Shown in pieces: positions 9,410 through 21,743 of a stretch of 64,000 bases of DNA. The translations under genes and the position numbers were made by a program. A model generated the notes under the pieces. The model worked only from the letters and a program-made list of their open reading frames with translations, was not told the origin of the DNA and made no database searches. Where the stretch lies: positions 4,595,377 to 4,659,376 of the forward strand of contig NC_065902.1 of the NCBI RefSeq assembly GCF_905147045.1. Reading direction: 5' to 3'. How positions within the stretch are numbered: the stretch's first letter is position 1; every line of letters begins with the position of its first letter. The DNA comes from Nymphalis io. Its lineage: Eukaryota; Arthropoda; Insecta; Lepidoptera; Nymphalidae.

Positions 9410-12168
9410 ATGGCTATCAAGTCAATCAAAGCTCGTCAAATTTTCGACTCTCGTGGCAATCCTACCGTCGAAGTCGATTTGGTAAGCTAGAATAATTTTC
9501 ATAAGTTACCTACTTCATAATAACAAAGTCATGAACCAAATTTACACTATTCTTGTATTTTTAGGTGACCGAGCTTGGTCTCTTCCGCGCAGCAGTGCCA
9601 TCTGGAGCTTCTACTGGTGTTCATGAAGCTCTTGAATTGAGAGACAATGTCAAGGGCGAATATCATGGTAAAGGTGTTCTCACTGCCATTAAAAATATTA
9701 ACTCTATTATTGCTCCAGAATTATTAAAACAGAGTTTTGAAGTAACGCAGCAGAAGGAAGTAAGTAGATAATAATATTTCTGATGTTCTTTTTTACTACT
9801 CTAATGGTTTTACTTATTTATTTATATAAAGGGGCTCAGTATTTTATATTTGCGTTGAATGTCTAAAAAGTGAGGCACATGAGCAGATAATAAAAACAAT
9901 ATTATCTTTCAGATTGATCAATTTATGCTCAACCTTGATGGAACTGAGAACAAATCTAAACTTGGTGCTAATGCCATTCTCGGTGTTTCCCTGGCTGTAG
10001 CCAAGGCTGGTGCAGCAAAGAAAGGTGTTCCCCTGTATAAACATTTGGCTGATTTGGCAGGCAACAGCAACATTGTTCTGCCAGTGCCAGCATTCAATGT
10101 CATTAATGGTGGTTCTCACGCTGGCAATAAGCTTGCCATGCAAGAATTCATGATCTTACCTACAGGTACTGTTAAATGAAAAATATTTTTTAAATAGTAA
10201 AATATATGAATAAGCATGTGTAAGATATAATTCTAACTTTTTTTTCTAGGTGCTGCTTCATTCAGTGAGGCTATGCGTATGGGCTCTGAGGTATATCATC
10301 ACCTTAAGAAAATTATTAAGGACAAATTTGGCTTGGATTCTACTGCTGTAGGTGATGAGGGTGGCTTTGCGCCCAACATTCAGAACAACAAGGATGCTCT
10401 GTTTCTTATTCAAGATGCTATCAAGCAAGCCGGTTACACTGGCAAGGTAAAATATAAAAGACACATACAAAGTATTCTATATTTATTTTTTAAACTTGTA
10501 AAACATAAATGAATGCTTTTTACCAGATTGAAATTGGAATGGATGTAGCAGCATCTGAATTTTTCAAAAAAGGAGCATATGATCTTGACTTCAAGAATCC
10601 CAATTCCAACCCAGCTGACTATCTATCTTCAGAGAAGTTGGCTGAAGTATACTTGGACTTCATTAAGGACTTTCCAATGGTCTCAATTGAAGATCCCTTT
10701 GACCAAGATGACTGGTCTGCATGGGCAAGCTTAACTTCCCGCACCCCCATCCAAATTGTGGGCGATGATCTTACAGTAAGATATTTTTATTTAATAAAAA
10801 AAAAACAAACATTTCATTCTTATATAAATCTTTAAAAACCCAAATTCTTCTAGGTAACCAACCCAAAACGCATTGCGACTGCTGTTGAGAAGAAGGCATG
10901 TAACTGTCTTTTGCTAAAGGTGAATCAAATTGGAAGTGTCACCGAGTCTATTGATGCTCACTTGCTGGCTAAGCAAAATGGCTGGGGCACTATGGTATCT
11001 CACAGGTAAACTATACAATACAATATATAAAACTTAGTATAAAGCATATTTTTAACATAATTCATATAAATACTTTGGTTGTTTATCAATAACTGATAAG
11101 AAATGGTTATTGATAATGATATGGTGAATGTTTACATAAATATAATAATATTTTCCAGAACATGAGACATATATACTTTAAAAACTCAGAACAATTAACT
11201 TTAACCTCTGTTGCCAGATTACACAGTTAGTTATTAAAAATAGCATTGTAAACTTTTTTTTTTTTATTTAGTTAGCTCTTCTCAGGTCTAAGGCATGCTT
11301 TTCCAAAAAAAATTAATAAAGAAAAAAAAGCTTTAACTGCATTAGAATGTACTAAGTATGTGCAATTGCAAGTGTGTCATCCATGGACATCAGTTTTTCT
11401 AGTCACAATCATATGTAATCTAGTACAGTTAATGACTAATTTACAATGGGCCCATGGTTATTTTAAGGCCTAAGTGAATCAGGCCTTTCAACATAATGTA
11501 ATGTCAATTTTTTACTAAAACATAATAATATTGTCCTTTTCGCCCACGGCGACCAATCTCGAGAGAGATTAGCCAACTACGCTGGAGATATTATAGTGCA
11601 CAAGTGTATGCGCAAACACAAGTGCACTCTCTATTCCCTAACTCTCATAATCCAATGGGATGGCAATCTGACACGACCGGAAAGACTTCAGGCGCAGGAC
11701 CAACGGCTTTATGTGCTTTCCGAGGCATGGGGTGTACACACTACCAACTTCCAGACTCCGGGCTGCTTTTGAGAATTTTCTGACAGAAAAACCCAATAAC
11801 TTTTTATTGGGAATTGAACCCAGAGCCTCCGGGTCTGCGGCCGCGCATCAAGCCACTAGACCAACGAGGCAGTCACTAAAACATAATAAACAATATGCAA
11901 GCAATTAATGATTTAGTCCATCTACATTCAATCACTGTTTTAAATACATACTAAAAATACATGCCATTCTTAAAAAAAATCCAGGTCTGGTGAGACTGAA
12001 GACACATTCATTGCTGATTTGGTAGTTGGTTTGTCTACTGGGCAAATCAAGACTGGAGCTCCATGCCGTTCTGAACGTCTTGCTAAGTACAACCAGATCC
12101 TACGTATTGAAGAGGAACTAGGAGCTGCTGCCAAATACGCTGGCAAAAACTTCCGTAGACCAGTTTAA
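9410..12168 (+). CDS. Eno: Enolase (2-phospho-D-glycerate hydro-lyase)
   Basis: Enolase converts 2-phosphoglycerate to phosphoenolpyruvate in cytosolic glycolysis. Seven coding exons (9410-9481, 9565-9759, 9913-10165, 10250-10446, 10527-10775, 10854-11005, 11985-12168) give exactly 433 residues, the normal animal length. Visible signatures are RQIFDSRGNPTVEVDL at the N-terminus, the mobile catalytic loop PSGASTGVHEALELRD, INGGSHAGNKLAMQEFMI, the Mg-ligand segments SIEDPFDQDDW and GDDLTVTNPKR, the family signature LLLKVNQIGSVTES with the catalytic Lys, SHRSGETEDTFIADL, and KTGAPCRSERLAKYN. No active-site change is evident. A SINE lies in the long last intron (11006-11984). An AATAAA poly-A signal sits near 12425. 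Confidence 0.98.
11522..11872 (-). mobile_element. tRNA-derived SINE (family 2) in the last enolase intron
   Basis: The reverse copy has its tRNA-like head at about 11800-11872. It includes the B box GGGTTCAATTCCC-type segment seen in reverse at about 11808-11822 and the head start CTGCCTCGTTGGTCTAGTGG. A body of about 270 bp leads to an ATT-rich microsatellite tail at 11522-11530. The same family is at 23006-23375 (+), with a head fragment at 57641-57692. It does not touch the splice sites. Confidence 0.82.
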
Positions 12169-13193
12169 ATATTCATATAGATAAGAGTATATTTCAAAAG
12201 TTAAATACCCTGTTTATAATGTAACCTTAACTCTTGTTAATTATTGTCAATATTATATATATTGATTTTATTTACTAAAGTCATAATGATTTTATACCAA
12301 GTTTGTAACTGGTTTATACAGAAATTGTTTATTGCAAATGCTTTTAAAATTATTTGCTTTGCTTGAGTAAATGTTGAAAGTGTGACTATTTTAATTTAAG
12401 TGAAAGTGAAAATGTAATAATTTAAATAAAAGATAAATGTATAGCTACATGTATTTCTTTTAAATACTTTTAATTTAAGAGTTGTAAAGAGTTAATGAAA
12501 GACTATAATCAATGAGATTACAAATACAAAGCTCATTTCTTTGTATCTCATTTTAGTTATTGAAACCTTTGTAATGAATTCCACAGAAAATGGAATTATT
12601 TTATTGAGATATAGCATGAATTATTTCAGAAAAAATTAGAATTTTTGTGAAATAATTCACGTTGTATCTATATCACGCAATAGGAATTTTATCCAACGAC
12701 TGTAGTGTGCAAACATTCCAAAGGATATTAATAGTTTAAAAAATTTAATTTTGTTGGAGAGAACTTACTTTTATCTTTAATAATAGTGAGACCATACTAT
12801 CTAGCTGCAGTTAAAAAAATCAAAGTTTTATTGTGCTCATTTTGTGTTTTGTCATCTTTTTCCCAAATCCGGAATAAAGTTAAATGTTATTAACATTTCA
12901 TATGTAACAATGTGTATGTGTGCTATCGCAGAATTATTTTTGTTTGTTTAGTTAGGGTATAAGATATCTATACTTTTTAAAATCATTACCTTGTTTTTTT
13001 TTCTCTTTTTCTGGCGTGTATCTACGCTAATTAGTTTTATTTCTGAGTCTGTAGACTATTTTGTCAAGAACTGTCAGCACGGTATTATCTAAATTAGCCG
13101 TCAATGTCACTTTAACATAATTTTTTTCGAACCTGTCAAAGAAATTTTTAATTCTGTGATTAATTTTTTTCCACTCTTAAATAAAAATTAATA
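12169..13193. other. Enolase 3' flank, with an AT-rich hairpin
   Basis: The enolase poly-A signal is near 12425. A foldback lies at 12607-12676. Arms TGAATTATTTCA (12617-12628) and TGAAATAATTCA (12648-12659) pair, with AAAAATT/AATTTTT inside and GATATAG/CTATATC outside. No exon was recognised up to the KGD4-like start. Confidence 0.5.
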
Positions 13194-13822
13194 ATGGTGC
13201 GAATAACAGCGGCATTATTTAGAGTACCAGTAATTAAATTTCGGAAAGGACTAGGTTCTTCTAATGCCCCTTCGGCACCTCCTGCTGCAGCAGCTCCTGC
13301 AGCAGCAACAGCTCAATCGGTAATTATTTTCTATTAAAGCTTTAACTATTGTGATTAGTTCTTAAATAAATAGAAAGCACAAAATGATATTTAATTATAT
13401 TAATCTTAAGTTTACCACTTTATAAATAATGGGATTTTTCTCTTACGCAAACATTTTCACCTCGGCATTAAGTCGGTTGGTGAGGTTGAATATATTATCA
13501 AATCGTTAATTAAATATAATAATTCATTAATTAAATATTTCATATATAAATATTGTATATTTTCACTATAAAATTATGTACAACTAATAAAAATAGCAGT
13601 AACAATATTTGTAACAAAAATACTTTTTTAAGTAATGAAATTGAAAGTAGAGTCAAAAATAATTATTTTAAGAAATAATTCGAATTTCAGTCAGTTCAAT
13701 CTCAACCAGCAGCAGCAATGAGCAGTGCTCCTATTTCCGACATTGATTTACCACTACGCTACAGGCGCCGGCCTATGTCACAGGAAGAGATTGATCTCAT
13801 CAACGGCGGAGGAGTTGTTTAG
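13194..13822 (+). CDS. MRPS36: KGD4/MRPS36-like mitochondrial protein
   Basis: Two exons (13194-13319, 13691-13822) encode 85 residues. The N-terminus is short, basic and amphipathic-looking (MVRITAALFRVPVIKFRKG), consistent with mitochondrial import. An Ala/Pro-rich linker and a conserved C-terminus, LRYRRRPMSQEEIDLINGGG, follow. That tail matches the signature of the family first named mitochondrial ribosomal protein S36 and now known as KGD4. KGD4 is the small adaptor that tethers E3 (dihydrolipoamide dehydrogenase) to the 2-oxoglutarate dehydrogenase core in the TCA cycle. The vertebrate protein is about 103 residues. The assignment rests mostly on the last 20 residues. A poly-A signal is near 13950. 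Confidence 0.72.
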
Positions 13823-14408
13823 TTACCACCTTATTGTTTGTAGATAGAATTTAGCTAGATGGTATTTTAATATAGTTGCTGGAAAATATTTAAAAAAAAA
13901 ATTAATTTGTTTTATTTTATTGCATTTAATGTACCCTTTTGGTTTTTAAAATAAATGTAGTTGTTAAAAAAAGTAAAACTGGAGTTTTTTCCTTAAATTG
14001 ATATAAATAAACAATCACCTTCAAAATTACAAGTAAGTCATGTCAATACGAGGCACAATACATTACTATCATTAAATTATTTTCATTTCTTAAATTTATA
14101 ATTTTTCAGGAACACAGCAGTCTGAGCATAAAAAAGTCAACAACTCTTGCTGTTCAAATTCCAAGCAAAATCCTTATTCAGTGTGGTAAGAATAAAGACA
14201 CAATATCACTTACATTTATTCTCCAAAATTGTAAAACAGAAAATTCAGACCATTAAAATATTTCAAAATTCTAGATGTTAATAATAATAGAGATTTCAAA
14301 AAGATTTGAGTTTTTTTATAAATAGTATAAAAATATTTTTATTTTTTTGGTGTATAATCAACATACAAGATATATAAAACATAAACTAAGCTTATGACTA
14401 AAAAAAGT
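13823..14408. other. Convergent intergenic stretch
   Basis: This holds the 3' ends of the KGD4-like gene (+) and the PhnD-like gene (-). A mildly coding-like patch at 14110-14185 could not be linked to either gene. Nothing else is supported. Confidence 0.45.
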
Positions 14409-17400
14409 CTAATAATATCTAACATTGAATTTTTCGTTCTGGATGGACCACATCTGTGCAGCCGGCCCATTGTAAGCACCATTACTGTTACTGTCAAACT
14501 TTATGAGACCAAACTTAGCAAATTGCCTTTTCCATTCTGGTGACTGTGGCAAAGTAAGAAGAGCTTTAGTTATCCCATTTTTAATATCATCTGAAAATAT
14601 ATTTCATTGTTATATCTATTTTTAAAATCTGTTATTGAGATTTGAACTTAGTGGAATGAGGAATATGTTATGGTAATTTATAAATATTATTATTTAATTA
14701 ATATTATATAATAGTTAATTATTAAGTATGAAAATTAATATGGATAAAAAAAAATGCAGATATCCATTTTTTGAAATATTCTTTTATTATACTTGATGTG
14801 GACTAGGGTGCTTTTTTCAGGACATTTTTTATCAATAAGTTATTGTTACACTGCAGTCTGCATACTACTAGCAATAATAAAATATGAGAATAATGTCATG
14901 TTATTTGCTTCAATGAAGATATATTTGTGCTAGTACTTTGTCTTAACATTGTGTTTTGTTACGACTTTGTCGAAAAAACTAATCGTTAATGATATATTTC
15001 ATTTTTGCACAAATGAATACTTAATGGCTTTCATGACGTTTGTACTGTATCACCACCACACGTTATATTAAATGTGACTATTTTGATACTTTTATACTGT
15101 TCCAAAATTATTTTAATTAATTGAGTAAATAACATTATTTTCCATGGCATCGCCTTTGTCAAGTAATTCATCGTTATTTTTAAAAAAATGAAATGGCAAA
15201 ATTACGGACTTGTTACCAAGGTGAGTCAGTGCTCACTCAATATAAAATATTGAGTGATTTGTATCTATCCTCGATGCAAATCACCATTCTATGTTTATAG
15301 CAAAAAGTTAGCTCTAATTCGAGTACAACATGCACTTTCAACATATAAAAGGTGTTTTCATATTTTAATAGAAAAAAGTAGGTCACTTTTAAGAATATGT
15401 CTAAAGAGTTTAACAGTAGTAATTGTCTATGTGTGACCACATGTCTTTGGCACATTAAAATTACGTATGTTTAATTAAATGCACAACTAGCCCTTTGGTC
15501 AACATTATATATAAATTAATAATATAACAATTTACGCTCACTTTTGGTAAGCTCAAAATAATTTTAATTTCGTTATTATAAGAAAAGGAAGTAAATATTT
15601 CAACTTGAGATTGTCACTAACAAAATTTTGTGAAGAACGTACCTGGAAGTCTTCTATTGGCCACAACAGGGTAGGGTGGTAACCGTCCTAGCGTTTCTAA
15701 TGTAATAATATCTTTTCCACCGTCCTGCATAAACTTCTTTGAATAAAGAAGTGTTGTTGAATCAATTGCTGCCCAGTCAGCTTGTTTAGATAACACCATT
15801 TGCGCCGAAGCCAAATGTGATCCAGATTCTAAGAGTAATAAAGAATGAATAAAATAAATAAACATATTTAAAAATTGCATTTCACAAAGCCATTATTATT
15901 TTTTTATACTTAGAACTGATCCAAAGAAAGAAGCATTTTCGCCTTTCTCTTTAAGTGTTTTAAGAACAATTTTACTTCCACTAAAAGATTGTTTGTCACT
16001 GCATGCAAAAGTACATCCTCTGAGATCCAACAAAGTGTTTACGTTGTGAGCTCTGAAATAGTATAATGAATATTACAAACATTTGAGCTCTTTAAAATAA
16101 TATAACTACACTGTATGGAATTCGATTGAGTAATAATAGGAGTTAGAAACACTCGTTATCTGAATACTCGACTTGCTTGATAACAATTAATTTATCTACT
16201 TATTTATTTAGGCAATTTCAACAATATTTACTTTTTGGTAAATTATCATATTTGTTATAAATAATGCCCATAAAATAAAACACAAATGTATTCGGCCAAC
16301 GACGAATATTTTTATTGTATCAATATTTGTTATATATAAAACAAATATTTGTACACATGCATATGCATTATAAATATTTGTTTTGAGCGGGTATTCAACT
16401 CGCGAACATTGAACAAGTCGTCATTTACAGCACTTAGAGTATCGCGATACTCTCAAAAGTTGTAGATGCTTCTAGAATTAAGAACTTGGCTATTACTTAT
16501 TAGTCAGTATGAAAAAATAGTCATGTACACATATTTGTTTTGAGCGGATAATCAACTGACGACTTTTTTAATGGTCGAGCCATTAAACAAGTCGTCATTT
16601 ACTGCACTTAGACTATCGCGATACTAAAGAGGAAATAACCTGTGTCTCAAAAGATGCTTCTAGAACTAGGTAATTGGCTATTACTTATTAGTCAGTTGGA
16701 GAAAATAATCTGATGGTCTGGATATATTTACTTTATAGGAAAGTATAATTTAACCTTGACTAGAACGCTTACTTTTTATCACAGTGGACGATAACGTCCG
16801 AAAAGTAGCCCGGCTTATTGTCTACATTCATCTGGTGGGCGAACACCGGTGTAACGGGTAGTAGCTCGACAAATTCATTGCTGCTTTCGCTTAAGTCCAT
16901 GTACGCTGCTGCAGTCATAAATGCTGTACATGTGCAGAGCGCATCAAATAATTTTACAAATTGTTTATTTAAAATCACATTTTTTTGTACAATATTATAG
17001 ATAAAACTATATAATGTGCTTAAATTATATAAGCTTTATTTTATAATTAAAATAAAAAATAATGTTATAAAAATAAATACTTGTTATTTTTTCTCTTTCT
17101 ATTACAATGATAACATTTGCTATTTATATGAAAAAGACAGCATTGTTTTGCTACTCAACACTTTGTTACAATAAAACCGTTGTCTATCTCCTTCTCTGCG
17201 CAAATACCTACACACGTACTCTACCTACGTTTTGTAGTGTATATCGATAGACATGATCATGGTCAACTTTTTTCTTTTTCTGATAGATTAATTGGGGAAA
17301 AATAAGAAGTCATGTGCAGTCTAAACATGATTGGAAATGGTATTGAACCTACTTGTTTCTAAGTTAAGAGATCACTGAATTATTCACCTATCAAAGTGTG

Positions 17401-17760
17401 ATGAAAAATATAACTGGCTAAACATGTATTAGATACTAACAGACAACAATACTTTAAGAAAGTTTTAAAATGTCATCTATAATCTGTTTCATTTAGTTAA
17501 TTATGTGATTGAGAGTATTTAATAAATTATAAACATTAAAATAAAAATAAAACTATCATATACATACCGAGGTCAATCTTATTCCTAATAAAAGGATCTG
17601 GTCGTCCGATAATTGGACCAGGGCTTCGGCTTTCATATTGTAATATCGTATGGCAGTCCAAAGCCTCTTCCAATAGCTCTATAATTAATTCATATATTTC
17701 CACGGGATGTGTAGGACACATGTAAGTTATTATTCGTAATTCTAATTTTTCTTCCGACAT
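14409..17760 (-). CDS. PhnD-like (phosphonate-binding-protein fold) protein
   Basis: Five exons (17760-17568, 16923-16773, 16052-15910, 15828-15643, 14590-14409) with exact phase give 284 residues; an in-frame Met at 17793 could add 11. The layout recalls the type II periplasmic-binding fold of PhnD/SsuA substrate-binding proteins: ELRIITYMCPTHPVEIYELI at the N-terminus, then DPFIRNKIDLAF, ELLPVTPVFAHQMNVDN, GYFSDVIVHCD, LLDLRGCTFACSDKQSFSG, SGSHLASAQMVLSKQADWAA followed by IDSTT, and PPYPVV. In bacteria the SGS-H and ADxAAID elements belong to the ligand-binding lobes of phosphonate/phosphite importers. No signal peptide or membrane segment is visible, so the protein is probably cytosolic and not part of an ABC importer. 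Ligand and role are unknown. Five spliceosomal introns show it is a resident animal gene and not contamination. It is head-to-head with THOC5. Confidence 0.82.
16351..16712. repeat. Two tandem palindrome-rich repeat units in a PhnD-like gene intron
   Basis: Units 16351-16524 and 16525-16712 run head to tail. They share ATATTTGTTTTGAGCGG, AACAAGTCGTCATTTAC, TATCGCGATAC, GATGCTTCTAGAA and GGCTATTACTTATTAGTCAG. Unit 2 contains a 17-bp near-perfect hairpin (16558-16574 against 16580-16596, one mismatch, loop TCGAG) that unit 1 lacks. GTATCGCGATAC (16440-16451) and ATGCATATGCAT (about 16358-16369) are perfect palindromes. Arms AAAACAAATATTT and AAATATTTGTTTT flank the latter. Confidence 0.8.
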
Positions 17761-19252
17761 TTTACAAACAATACTAAAATTTAAATGATACACTAAAAAT
17801 CTCTTTCTTACTGGCTAACTCAATGAGTTATATTACAAGTTAATCCAAAATGCAAAGAACTTTGTTTACGTTCAATAACAACGCATGATAAACATTGCAC
17901 GATATGTTCACGATCTTTCTGGTTTCCAGTAAGCCGATCACAGAGCGAGACGACGTCTGAACACGCACACGTTGCATGCTTTATCATACAATGTTATAAT
18001 ATAATTATCTAGGTACTAGGTAGGTCTTTAGAACAATTTGCCATCATTGTATATTTATTTTATTCGATAATTTTGTTTGTTCAATTCTTAGCTAACGCTC
18101 TATTCTAATCAACATTACGAAAGACCAAATAATTATAATACCATTATTTCAATCATTTATTATACTAAAATTACAAAACAATTAAAATTTTATACATTTT
18201 AATAATTTGAGCAGAGATTCATGATTGCTCAAATATTTGTGGATACAAAATATTTTATGAAAATTATTACGTACATCGATGTAGGTAGATTTTTGATGTA
18301 TCGGCCTATGGGGCTTATAAATAGTATAAATATTTAAATCTACACTTTCAAATAGATGTCTGTTATATTTTGAACCAATCGCTTAATAGCGTATCTACTT
18401 GATTACATTTTGTGTTTTGAAATTTGCCGCTAAACGCTGTCAGATGTCGCTTGACGTCATTTTACTCAACGTAGGTTATTGAAGTACTCGTGTACTTGTG
18501 TTAATTATTATCAAAAATGAGCTTTAAATTTTATAAGCGCTGAGTTGTAAAATATTCATACCGTGCACCTAATAAACGATTTCTGAACTCTTGAACTAAT
18601 TGCGAACATTTTCTGAAAATCTATGTAGTCAATAACAAGGAAAAATTTACAATTATTAATAACTATATTTTTATGAAAATGTTATTTATCTATTAAATAT
18701 TGACACCCGCACCCTGTTTTATTTATCTCTTCTAGATCTAGATAGATAGGTTGGCGGACGGGTAAATGGGCCACAATGATATTAAGTGGACATCACCGCC
18801 TATATCCAAACGGGCTTGTACACTGCAGCCCTACTAATACTAAAAATGTATATTGCTTATACCCCATTTACACATATATTTACTTAGACATGCGCCTTGT
18901 CATTCACGCGAATGTCTAAATGCCGTATAAATTATGCAATTCTAATAACTTTATTCGAAAAACATAAGTAGTTTTTTCTATAAACGGCAGTTTTGCTCAT
19001 TGAACACGGCAATTGAAAATTTAGCCCTGGCAACACTAGCTTATGCCTTTATGGTTGTATGATTGGTAATCTGTTTACTCAATACCGTTTGGTCCGTTTG
19101 TCTTATTTTGTGGTTATTATTTTATTCGCCGTCTAAATATATTTTACTATTTATTAAGAACTAGGACAATTAATAATTTTGTTATTCGTAATCGATTAAT
19201 TCGTTATCTATTTATTATTTTAATATCTAAAGGAGGATTATATCGGGTTGCC
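17761..19252. other. Divergent intergenic region, PhnD-like/THOC5
   Basis: This 1.5-kb region must contain both promoters. I cannot point to a confident TATA or initiator. A decayed family 3 retroposon fragment (18752-18843, reverse) lies inside; it retains GGTAAATGGGCCAC- and ACGGGCTTGTACA-like pieces. Confidence 0.45.
18752..18843 (-). mobile_element. Decayed family 3 retroposon fragment
   Basis: Reading in reverse, about 90 bp match the two ends of the family 3 element (GGCGGACGGGTAAATGGGCC and CGGGCTTGTACACTGCAGCC). The middle of the element is deleted. Confidence 0.55.
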
Positions 19253-21743
19253 ATGGGTAAAGACGATGTATCGACTAAGAAGCGGCGTAAATTAAACACA
19301 ACATCTAGTGATAATACTAAACAATCACCAACAGATATATATAAGGTTAAAATTTTATGTTATTCTAAATTTTCAGCGGGCTTTTAGACAATAAATTATG
19401 TAAATTATAAATTACTTAAAAAAACCTTTGAAGCATGTATAAAATGTAAATAATTCTAAGTCAGGCAGCGAATATTACATTGTTACAGAGAGTAATTGAA
19501 TTCGAAGAAACTGAAGCACAATTACGTTCTGCAGAAAAAGATTCTGCTTTATTTAAAAAGATATGCCAAGATGTTAGACAGCTGTTTGCAGATATTGCAG
19601 AGTTGAAAGCCAAAGGAACAGATGAGGTAAAATTACTAAGGATTCTTATTATGTTAGTATTATTAGGTTTACATATTATTACCTTTTTTTCATAATTTTC
19701 ATTGAATGTTTTCACTATTTATATATTTATAGGCAAAAGAAAAAATAGCTGCAAAAAGAATTGAAGCTTCCTTACACTTGGTAGCCTTAAAGAAGCTCAA
19801 TCGCTTAGAAAAAGTCCGTACAAGAGCTGGCCGTGATGCATTGCACAAAGAAAAACAAAGAGTGGATTCAACACATTTACTTTTACAAAATTTGTTGTAT
19901 GAGGCTGATCATTTAAATAAAGAAGTCACTAAATGTTTACAATTCAAATCTAAAGATGAAGAAATAGAATTGATATCAATGGAAGATTTTTATAAACATG
20001 CACCTATTGAAATTTCAAGACCAGTATGTTTTATGAATGATATACTTATGTATATGATTTAAATTAAAACTTTTGTTTACTAAACTAAAAAATGTTGTTT
20101 CAGGAAATTACAAAAACTGATGAACATCAACTGCAACTAGCAAGGCTTGAGTGGGAACTGCGTCAACGTAGAGAACTGGCTGGAGCATGCAGTGAGTTAG
20201 TTGCTTCCAAAGAACGTGTAGCTGCAGCCATAGCAGCTGCTCGCTCAAGATTAGATGCTTTGGCTCCACATCTCAAGGATGTATTAAAGGCCACAAAGCC
20301 TCTTCAAGAATGTTTAGCATTAAGACTAGATGAAAAAAGAGATGAAACTAGAGCTGCAACACTTCTTCCATCACCTTTGTTTTTGCTCTATGCCAATGCC
20401 AATGCATATTCAGATGCTCTTGGTGCTAAAAATGTTTCTGTTGGTTAGTAGCTTAACTATTATTCTATTTTGTTATTATTTTTTTATAATTATTCATTGT
20501 TTGGAACACGAAATAAAAAAGACATTTTTTAGGTATATCTGGAGATGAAGATGAAGCAAGAAGGCTTGAACAACTTTCAAATGTTGAAAATGAATTAGTT
20601 GTTTCAAATGATTCAGATTCAGATCAAGAAAATAATGATGAAGATCAAAGAGATTCAAAGAAGAAGCGGCATCACAGGTCATCTAAAGTGTCAAGAGAGG
20701 AGAAAGCAGAAGCAAAGAAAAAAGAAGTTCTCAAAAAGCACCCATTAAATGTTCAAGTGACCATTACTAATAATGATGACACTGCATTAAATCTTATTTT
20801 TTCATACATGATACATCTTAAAATTGTTGTGGTGAGATTTACTTTGAATTTTCCAAAACCCATTACTGGAGTGTCTGCTGCTGATGTTTTAAACGGAGAT
20901 TGTATCTTGAATGAATTATATGTTGGTGACACCGGTAATGACTCACCACATCCAGCAACTGCTTACTTATTGAATGCTGCTGGTATATCAGAAAATTTTC
21001 AACATTTTATTTCAGAAGTTGGTAAACCATACATATGGGCTCAGAGAATGTGTGGGTTAGATTTCATGGCAGTATCTGTTGACACTCAAAAACCTAACAA
21101 GAATTTTATTCCTTGTCAAAGTCTTAGCGTAGCAAGTGTTGAAAATTTTATTTTTACTTTGAAGAAAAGACTCAAAGCTAGGATTTATTTAATGAAAGAA
21201 TTGCAAGATTTAGAATGTGGTAAAGTTCTACCTGCTAAGGGGTTACCATGTCCTGTAAGATTATCTGGTTCTTTGACCCAATGGCAGACTGTAAGTTGGC
21301 ATGAATATAGTCAAGCTCTTTCAACATCTTTTGTTATATCTGAAGGATTGGTGACTCCTGATAATATGCTATACCGTGCAATTATTACAAGACAGTCTGC
21401 GAAACTTGTGGCAATGGTATCTGTAAATAGCGATTACCCAAAACAAACACCTATCTTTTCGTTAACTTTACACTGGAATGGAACACACCATGCTGGCTCA
21501 TGTGATGACATTAGAGATATTGAACGAGTAATTAATACTGATTGGCAAAATATGGACAAAAGGCAGTGCATTCTTTCCACACAAATGATGAAACTGTTAA
21601 CATGTTTGGATGTTCTTTTGGAGACTATGGGGTCCTCAGAATTCCCTCCTGATAAAGTAATGTTACAGTCTATCCGAGGACGTAATAGAATGAAGCCATA
21701 CAAGTACTTAAAACAAGGTACTGGAATTTTTGTACAGTATTAG
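19253..21743 (+). CDS. THOC5: THO complex subunit 5
   Basis: Five exons (19253-19345, 19489-19626, 19733-20023, 20104-20443, 20533-21743) encode 690 residues, close to human THOC5 (683). The protein belongs to the nuclear THO/TREX complex coupling transcription to mRNA export. The N-terminus has a basic cluster (KKRRK), then long coiled-coil segments (EFEETEAQLRSAEKDSALFK; LVALKKLNRLEKVRTRAGRD; QLQLARLEWELRQRRELAG). The family block SPLFLLYANANAYSDA is followed by an acidic Asp/Glu/Ser stretch and a basic KKKRHHR patch. The C-terminal half is globular, one exon of 1.2 kb, and contains YIWAQRMCGLDFM. The first donor (AAG|GTTAAA) is weak but keeps the frame. A poly-A signal lies at 21779-21784. 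The gene is tail-to-tail with ULK. Confidence 0.94.
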
